Shown in pieces: positions 58,949 through 64,000 of a stretch of DNA of 64,000 bases. This DNA is from Devosia sp. (GTDB taxonomy: Bacteria > Pseudomonadota > Alphaproteobacteria > Rhizobiales > Devosiaceae): the NCBI RefSeq assembly GCF_025809055.1, contig NZ_CP075529.1, positions 1,674,001-1,738,000 of the forward strand. Direction: 5' to 3'. Below the pieces are notes generated by a model. The model was not told where the DNA came from, did not search any database, and worked only from the letters and a program-made list of their open reading frames with translations. The first letter of the stretch is position 1. Every line of letters begins with the position of its first letter. The translations under genes and the position numbers were made by a program.

Positions 58949-61900
58949 CCATTGAGCAGGCTGGTATTGCCGCCCGCCGCGGTCGTGTCCACGCACACAT
59001 GCCGCTCGATCCACAGCCGGTCAATCTGATCGGCGCCGGTGATGAGCGGCAGTATCGGCCCGGCGCGCCGGGCCATGGCCACCCGCGCACGGCGCAACGC
59101 GGCCTCGCCGCCAAACAGCGCCACCGCATCAAACCCCTGCCCTTCGGCCAGGTCGGCAGCCTCGAAATTGCCGTCCACCGCCTTGCAACCGGCATCGCGC
59201 GCCATCGCATGTTGCGCCGCCCGACCCGCAGCGCTGGGTCCAAGGCACAGCAGCGTGCCGCGCGGTTCGAGCCGCAGCACATTGCTCTCCCCGGTGACCC
59301 CGGGCAAAACCCGCTCATCCACCCGCTGGGCCACCCCGCCAGCGGTAAAGCGCGGCAGGTAGTTGGGGCCACCGGCTTTCGGCCCCGTGCCTGAAAGCCC
59401 TTCACCACCAAAGGGCTGTGAGCCCACCACCGCCCCGATCTGGTTGCGGTTCACATAGATATTGCCCGCCCTTGCCGCATCGGCCAACCGCTCGGCCCGC
59501 GATTCGATGCGGGTGTGAAGGCCAAAGGTCAGCCCATAGCCGGTCGCATTGATGGCAGCGACCACCCGATCCAGCTCCGCCGCGCGATATGTCGCCACAT
59601 GCAGGATAGGCCCGAAAACTTCCTCGGGCACGTCCTCGATCCCGCTGACCCCGAACAGCGTCGGGCCAGTGAAATGCCCACCGTCCGGAACCGGCAGCTG
59701 GTGGATGATCGCTCCGCTCCGCCGCGCGACATAGTCTGCGATCCGCTCCCGTGCCGGCCCGTCGATGATCGGACCGATATCGGTAGCAAAAGACCATGGA
59801 TCGCCAAGGCGCAGCTGATCCATGGCGCCCTTCAGCATCTCGATAATGGCGGGGGCCACCTCGGCCTGGAGATAGAGCACCCGCAGCGCCGAGCAGCGCT
59901 GTCCGGCCGATTGAAACGCCGAGGCCACGACATCGCGCACCACCTGCTCCGGCAGGGCGGTGGAATCGACAATCATGGCGTTGATGCCGCCGGTTTCCGC
60001 GATCAGCGGCGCCCGGGGGTCAAGATGGCTGGCCATGGCGGCATTGATGGCGCGGGCGGTCGCGGTCGATCCGGTGAAGGCCACCCCGGCGACGCCAGGC
60101 GCGGACACCAGCGCCGCTCCCACCTCTCCGCCACCAGGCAGCAGCTGCAGCGCGTCCGCCGGCACCCCGGCCGCATGCAGCAATTGCACCGCCCGGAAGG
60201 CAATCAGCGGCGTCTGCGGCGCGGGCTTGGCCAAAACCGGATTGCCCGCCATCAGCGCCGCCGCGACCTGTCCGGTAAAGATGGCGAGGGGAAAATTCCA
60301 TGGCGCGATGCAGGTGAAGGGACCGCGCGCCGGGCTTTGCAGGTTCGCGCCTTCCTGGGCGTAGTAGCGCAGGAAATCCACCGCCTCACGCATCTCGGCA
60401 ATGCCATCCGGCAGGGTTTTTCCCGCTTCCCGCGCCAGCAACGCCAGAAGCTCGCCGCGTTGGGCCTCGAATGCATCGGCAGCCTTGTTGAGTATTTCGG
60501 CCCGGACGGCCGGGGCAACGGCGGTCCAGCGGCTTGTCGCAGCAATGCCCACCGCTTTCGCGACGCTTGCAGCATCGGCCGCAACCACGCGGCCGACAAC
60601 ATCGCCCGGATCGGCCGGATTGATCACATCCGATGACTGTCCCACTCCGTGTTCGCCCCCGACCAATGGGCACGCGGACCACTGGCTGTGACGGAAAATG
60701 AGCCGTTCACCGTCGAGTTCGGCCAGCGCCCCGCGATCGGCCAGATCGACACCCGCCGAATTGCGCCTGCCGGGAAAGATATCGGCGGGCCGCGGCAAGG
60801 CTTCGGCCAATTGCAGCGCCGTCTCCACCGGGTCGCGCGCCACGTCGGCCGCCGGGATCCGCCGGTCGGCAATCTGGTGCACGAATGAGCCATTGGCGCC
60901 GTTCTCGAGCAGGCGGCGCACCAGATAGGCCAATAGATCGCGATGCGCTCCGACCGGCGCATAGATGCGGGTCTGCGTGCCCCATTGCTTCCGCATCAGG
61001 GCGTGCAATTGCTGGCCCATGCCGTGGAGACGCTGGAATTCGTACTCCGTAACACCGCGCCCCGCGCGCTTTGCCAGTTCGTGGACCGCGACGGCGCTGT
61101 GGGCATTGTGCGTTGCAAATTGCGGGTAAAATCGGGGACAGGCCAACAGGCGCCGCACCGCCGCGAGGTAGCTCACATCGGTCGCGGCCTTCTGCGTAAA
61201 GACCGGGTAGTCGTCCAGCCCCAGAACCTGCGCCCGCTTGATCTCGCTGTCCCAATAGGCGCCCTTGACCAGCCGCACCATGATCGTCCGGTCCAGCCTT
61301 GCCGACAGGGACTCGAGCCAGTCGATGAGCGGCATGATGCGCTTGCCATAGGCCTGCACCACGACACCAAATCCGTCCCAGCCGGCGAGGTCCGGCGAGG
61401 CCAGGACGGCCTCGATCACATCCAGCGAAAGTTCAAGCCTGTCGGCCTCCTCGGCATCGATGTTGAAGCCCATATTGGCGCGGGCGGCCGCGCGGGCCAA
61501 TTCAAGCAGAAGCGGAACCAGCTCAGCCAGTACGCGATCTCGCTGGCTCTCTTCGTAGCGCGGATGCAAGGCGCTGAGCTTGACCGAAATGCCGGGATTG
61601 TCGCGCACCGCCGGGCCGGTGCAATGCGGCGTCAGCGCTGCGATGGCATCGGCATAAGCCCTGGCATAGCGTTCGGCATCGGTCTGGGTGCGGGCCGCCT
61701 CACCCAGCATGTCATAGGAAAACCGGTCGCCATGTGCGCGCTGTTTCTGCCCGGCGGAAACGGCCTCGGCAATGGTCCGGCCAAAGACGAACTGGCCCGC
61801 CACCTGGCCAATCCCCTGCTCTGCTGCAAAGCGAACAACCGGCGCCGCCAGTGCCGAGATCGCATTGCGCGCATCCCCCGGCTCGCCCAGCGCTGCTGCC

Positions 61901-62274
61901 GCGAGGTGGAGCGACCCGTCGGACAGCCGGGTGAACAGCGAACCCGTGTCCGAGGATGTCCAATCGGCGGCGCTGAGGCGATCCTGGATGAGCGCTTCGC
62001 CCGTCCGCGGGTCGGGCACGCGCAGCATGGCCTCTGCAAGGGTCATCAGGGCCCGTCCCTCGGCCTTGTCGAGCCCATAGGCAGCGAGCAGGTCTTCCAT
62101 CAGCCCCGCAGACCCCGCCGCACGTACCGCCTCGACCATGGCAGAGGCCGAAGCCGTTATGGCCTTCCGCTCACCTCGGCTAAGGCCGGTCTGATCGGCC
62201 AATGCCCGAACCAGGCTCGGTTCATCGGCATCGATCATTGCCCGCATCTGGCGACGGCTAGCTTCGAGAACCAT
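58936..62274 (-). CDS. putA: Bifunctional proline dehydrogenase / L-glutamate-5-semialdehyde dehydrogenase
   Basis: A 1112-residue protein that oxidises proline to glutamate. No N-terminal ribbon-helix-helix DNA-binding domain is present, so it is bifunctional rather than trifunctional. The alpha-helical arm is at about residues 1-150. The FAD-dependent proline dehydrogenase barrel is at about 170-470 (MGFNIDAEEADRLELSLDVI, VRLVKGAYWDSEIKRAQ and YAPVGAHRDLLAYLVRRLLE). The NAD-dependent dehydrogenase is at about 530-980, with Glu in AETGGINAMIVD and the nucleophile Cys in SAGQRCSALRVLY. A C-terminal domain continues to 1112, as in longer PutA forms. The divergent Lrp-type gene is the expected proline-responsive activator. 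Confidence 0.96.
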   Translation of the reverse strand: MVLEASRRQMRAMIDADEPSLVRALADQTGLSRGERKAITASASAMVEAVRAAGSAGLMEDLLAAYGLDKAEGRALMTLAEAMLRVPDPRTGEALIQDRLSAADWTSSDTGSLFTRLSDGSLHLAAAALGEPGDARNAISALAAPVVRFAAEQGIGQVAGQFVFGRTIAEAVSAGQKQRAHGDRFSYDMLGEAARTQTDAERYARAYADAIAALTPHCTGPAVRDNPGISVKLSALHPRYEESQRDRVLAELVPLLLELARAAARANMGFNIDAEEADRLELSLDVIEAVLASPDLAGWDGFGVVVQAYGKRIMPLIDWLESLSARLDRTIMVRLVKGAYWDSEIKRAQVLGLDDYPVFTQKAATDVSYLAAVRRLLACPRFYPQFATHNAHSAVAVHELAKRAGRGVTEYEFQRLHGMGQQLHALMRKQWGTQTRIYAPVGAHRDLLAYLVRRLLENGANGSFVHQIADRRIPAADVARDPVETALQLAEALPRPADIFPGRRNSAGVDLADRGALAELDGERLIFRHSQWSACPLVGGEHGVGQSSDVINPADPGDVVGRVVAADAASVAKAVGIAATSRWTAVAPAVRAEILNKAADAFEAQRGELLALLAREAGKTLPDGIAEMREAVDFLRYYAQEGANLQSPARGPFTCIAPWNFPLAIFTGQVAAALMAGNPVLAKPAPQTPLIAFRAVQLLHAAGVPADALQLLPGGGEVGAALVSAPGVAGVAFTGSTATARAINAAMASHLDPRAPLIAETGGINAMIVDSTALPEQVVRDVVASAFQSAGQRCSALRVLYLQAEVAPAIIEMLKGAMDQLRLGDPWSFATDIGPIIDGPARERIADYVARRSGAIIHQLPVPDGGHFTGPTLFGVSGIEDVPEEVFGPILHVATYRAAELDRVVAAINATGYGLTFGLHTRIESRAERLADAARAGNIYVNRNQIGAVVGSQPFGGEGLSGTGPKAGGPNYLPRFTAGGVAQRVDERVLPGVTGESNVLRLEPRGTLLCLGPSAAGRAAQHAMARDAGCKAVDGNFEAADLAEGQGFDAVALFGGEAALRRARVAMARRAGPILPLITGADQIDRLWIERHVCVDTTAAGGNTSLLNGQVN

Positions 62275-62350
62275 GGCATCCCTCCCGATGGAGAAGCCAT
62301 TCTACCGCGTTGCCGATAGGCCTTTTTCCTTATCTGTGCTAAGTTGAGAG

Positions 62351-62390
62351 GCGAAAGATATTCCAGTTTCGAAATTTGAAGGCGAAACAT
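62351..62390. promoter_or_regulatory. Direct repeats in the putA/Lrp divergent promoter region
   Basis: GCGAAAGATATTC at 62351 and GCGAAACATCTATC at 62382 start 31 bases apart, about three helical turns. TTTCGAAATTTGAA lies between. Spacing on one DNA face is what Lrp-type octamers use. The 151-base spacer 62275-62425 contains no other clear signal. Confidence 0.4.
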
Positions 62391-62425
62391 CTATCATCCC
62401 GCATCCTGACGATACAATCGACCAG

Positions 62426-62860
62426 ATGGACCGCCGCATCCTCGCCGAACTGGCGCGCAATGGCCGCATCAGCGTCGCTGAACTCAGCCGCAGGGTGCAT
62501 CTGTCGAAAACGCCCTGCCAGGCCCGCATCAAGCGCCTTGAACAGGCCGGCTACATCCTGGGCTACCGGGCGGTCATCGATCCCAATCGCCTGGGCCTGC
62601 CCCATATCGCCTTTGTCGAAGTGCGCCTCAGCGATACCCGCAAGGCGGCTTTGGAAGCCTTCAACGCGGCCGTGCGCGCCCTGCCCGAGGTCGAGCAGGC
62701 GCACATGATCGCCTCGAGCTTTGATTACCTGCTCAAGGTCCGTACCAAGGATATCGCCGCCTATCGCGAAGTGCTGGGCGAAAAAATCTCCGCCCTGCCC
62801 CATGTGTCGCACACCTCAACCCATGTCTCGATGGAAGCGGTGAAAGACGATACCGAATAG
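62426..62860 (+). CDS. putR: Lrp/AsnC-family regulator, probably of putA
   Basis: A 144-residue regulator. The helix-turn-helix is at residues 1-50 (MDRRILAELARNGRISVAEL, SRRVHLSKTPCQARIKRLEQ) and the RAM ligand-binding domain at about 60-140 (VEVRLSDTRKAALEAFNAAV, ASSFDYLLKVRTKDIAAYRE). SKTPCQARIKRLE is the recognition-helix pattern of the proline-responsive PutR/BkdR subgroup. Genes of this type divergent from putA activate it when proline is present. No ATG lies upstream in frame before a stop, so the ATG at 62426 is the start even though no ribosome site is visible. Confidence 0.9.
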   Translation: MDRRILAELARNGRISVAELSRRVHLSKTPCQARIKRLEQAGYILGYRAVIDPNRLGLPHIAFVEVRLSDTRKAALEAFNAAVRALPEVEQAHMIASSFDYLLKVRTKDIAAYREVLGEKISALPHVSHTSTHVSMEAVKDDTE

Positions 62861-62888
62861 GCTCAGGTGAGTCGGAAAGGGCAGGATC

Positions 62889-63392
62889 ATGGATGATGTT
62901 TCTTTGGAGGCCATGGCCCGCTTCGAGGAGGTCCTGGCACGGCACGGCGACCCGCTGGAGACCGGAGGCGCCCTGCACGCTCTCGCCGAAGCCTTGATCG
63001 GCGCGCGCCTCTTTACCCTCACTGCCATCGACATGCCCAACATGCAGGTGCGGCGCGTCTATTCGAGCCATCCCGACATCTATCCCGTCATGGGCACCAA
63101 GCCGCTGGTGATCGACGCCTGGTTTGAAGCCATGCGCACCGAGCGGCGGATCACGGCCATCAATACCGCTGCAGAGATGGAGGGAGAATTTCCCGATCTC
63201 GCGACCATTCGCGGCCTGGGCTGCAATGCCTCGATCAGCGTGCCAATCATGGTCGGCAACCAGTTGATCGGCACCATCAACGCGCTCGATGCCGAGGGCA
63301 GATATGACGACGCGGCCATGGCCCGCGCCGCCCTGCTGACCATTCCCGCCAGCGCCGTCTTCCTCATTCTCAACCGGCACTTTTCGGTCTGA
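62889..63392 (+). CDS. GAF domain protein
   Basis: A 167-residue protein that is almost entirely one GAF domain: LFTLTAIDMPNMQVRRVYSS near residue 40-60, GCNASISVPIMVGNQLIGTI and NALDAEGRYDDAAMARAALL at the end. There is no output domain, so it may bind a small ligand as a stand-alone sensor. It lies 28 bases after the Lrp-type gene in the same direction (AAAGGGCAGG before the ATG) and so is probably cotranscribed with it. The next gene, an ABC permease, is 169 bases further on. Confidence 0.85.
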   Translation: MDDVSLEAMARFEEVLARHGDPLETGGALHALAEALIGARLFTLTAIDMPNMQVRRVYSSHPDIYPVMGTKPLVIDAWFEAMRTERRITAINTAAEMEGEFPDLATIRGLGCNASISVPIMVGNQLIGTINALDAEGRYDDAAMARAALLTIPASAVFLILNRHFSV

Positions 63393-63561
63393 CCGCCGAT
63401 TTTCAGTTTTGGGCCATTTTTCTGAAAAATCGCCTGTTGAAACAAAAAATTTCCAAGATCACCTTGTGTATCGGCGGGCGGGGTGATGCAATGTCACCAA
63501 GAAACAAGTTTCCAGGCACGATCGTGTCCCGACCCGCCCAGCGTCAAAAGGCACAATTGCG

Positions 63562-64000
63562 ATGATGTACTATCTTGCCCAGCGCCTGGGCATGATGGCG
63601 CTGACGCTGTTCGCAATCATCACACTGACCTTCTTCCTCATGCACGCCGTGCCGGGCGGGCCCTTTGTGTCCGAACGAATGCTGGCGCCCGAAATCGCGG
63701 CGGCGCTCAATGCCAAATACGGGCTCGACCTGCCCATCTGGCAGCAATATCTCAACTATCTCGGCCGCATCCTCACCTTCGACCTCGGCCCATCGTTCAA
63801 ATATCCCGGCGTGTCGATCAATTCGATGATCGCAGCCGGCCTTCCGGTGACGCTACAGACCGGGCTTCTGGCCGTCATCTGCGTCGTCGCCCTTGGCGTG
63901 CCCCTGGGCATCATCGCCGCGCTCAACCGCAATCGCTGGCCCGATACGACGGTCATGGCTATCGCCACCCTGGGCGTCGCCATCCCGTCCTATGTCATCG
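63562..64000 (+). CDS. Dipeptide/oligopeptide ABC transporter permease (OppB/DppB type), N-terminal fragment
   Basis: The first 146 codons of a permease that runs off the right end. It starts MMYYLAQRLGMMALTLFAII, with a first helix, then the periplasmic segment AVPGGPFVSERMLAPEIAAA, YGLDLPIWQQYLNYLGRILT and FDLGPSFKYPG, and a second helix in TLQTGLLAVICVVALGVPLG. This is the standard OppB beginning. AAAGG lies upstream of two consecutive ATGs (63562 and 63565). The partner OppC, ATPase and binding-protein genes must lie to the right. Confidence 0.9.
   Translation, partial: MMYYLAQRLGMMALTLFAIITLTFFLMHAVPGGPFVSERMLAPEIAAALNAKYGLDLPIWQQYLNYLGRILTFDLGPSFKYPGVSINSMIAAGLPVTLQTGLLAVICVVALGVPLGIIAALNRNRWPDTTVMAIATLGVAIPSYVI

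Noticed and set aside
58936..62274. Trifunctional PutA with self-regulating DNA-binding domain
   Set aside because: The N-terminus starts directly with the helical arm and has no ribbon-helix-helix; an Lrp-type regulator is divergent instead.

Overview
The window looks like chromosomal DNA of an alphaproteobacterium of the order Hyphomicrobiales, most likely a Devosia-like genus. I infer this from the high G+C, the mdh-sucC-sucD-sucA-sucB order, the yej, tam and putA neighbourhoods, and the intergenic palindromic repeats. No rRNA, tRNA, CRISPR, phage or transposase gene was found. Both ends cut genes: a secreted protein at the left and an oligopeptide-type ABC permease at the right.

Layout. 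1-9 kb: TCA-cycle block on the minus strand (mdh, sucC, an unexpected small exported protein, sucD, sucA/odhA, sucB/odhB). 9-11.7 kb: zapE, an Omp19/Inh-type lipoprotein and a small unknown gene. 11.9-17.6 kb: a yejBEFA-type peptide ABC importer. 17.8-27.5 kb: two envelope systems on the minus strand, tamA-tamB and macA-macB. 27.7-33 kb: a YdfG-like dehydrogenase, a NarL-type two-component pair and two unknown genes. 33-37.8 kb: an Ldh2-type dehydrogenase divergent from an unusual Rieske oxygenase whose Rieske centre sits on the reductase polypeptide, then a glutathione S-transferase. 37.9-41.2 kb: a YtrA-like GntR repressor with an ABC exporter, divergent from fabV. 41.2-45 kb: an SDR, then epmB, epmA and efp (EF-P and its lysylation enzymes). 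45-46.5 kb: a cephalosporin-C deacetylase/acetyl xylan esterase and a degenerate HNH-like protein. 46.7-52.7 kb: a coenzyme F420 module (F420-dependent glucose-6-phosphate dehydrogenase, cofE, a three-gene putative F420-0 importer and a second F420-dependent LLM oxidoreductase). 52.8-58.9 kb: a BMP-type nucleoside ABC importer with a CodA-like cytosine deaminase. 58.9-63.4 kb: putA, divergent from an Lrp-type regulator and a GAF protein.

The two most interesting systems are these. (1) The F420 module pairs an importer and CofE with two F420 enzymes, without any deazaflavin-core biosynthesis gene in the window. It reads as salvage of F420-0 followed by polyglutamylation. Both F420 enzymes carry the same 18-bp operator-like site (46666-46683, and inverted at 51627-51644), so an unseen regulator probably controls both. 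(2) In the oxygenase at 34.2-37 kb the mononuclear-iron subunit has lost its Rieske cluster-binding core. The adjacent protein has a complete Rieske domain fused to an FAD/NAD reductase and a plant-type 2Fe-2S ferredoxin.

Several families of intergenic palindromic repeats lie between and inside operons, and one encodes the tail of ZapE. All functions are read from sequence motifs and remembered family features; no database search was run.
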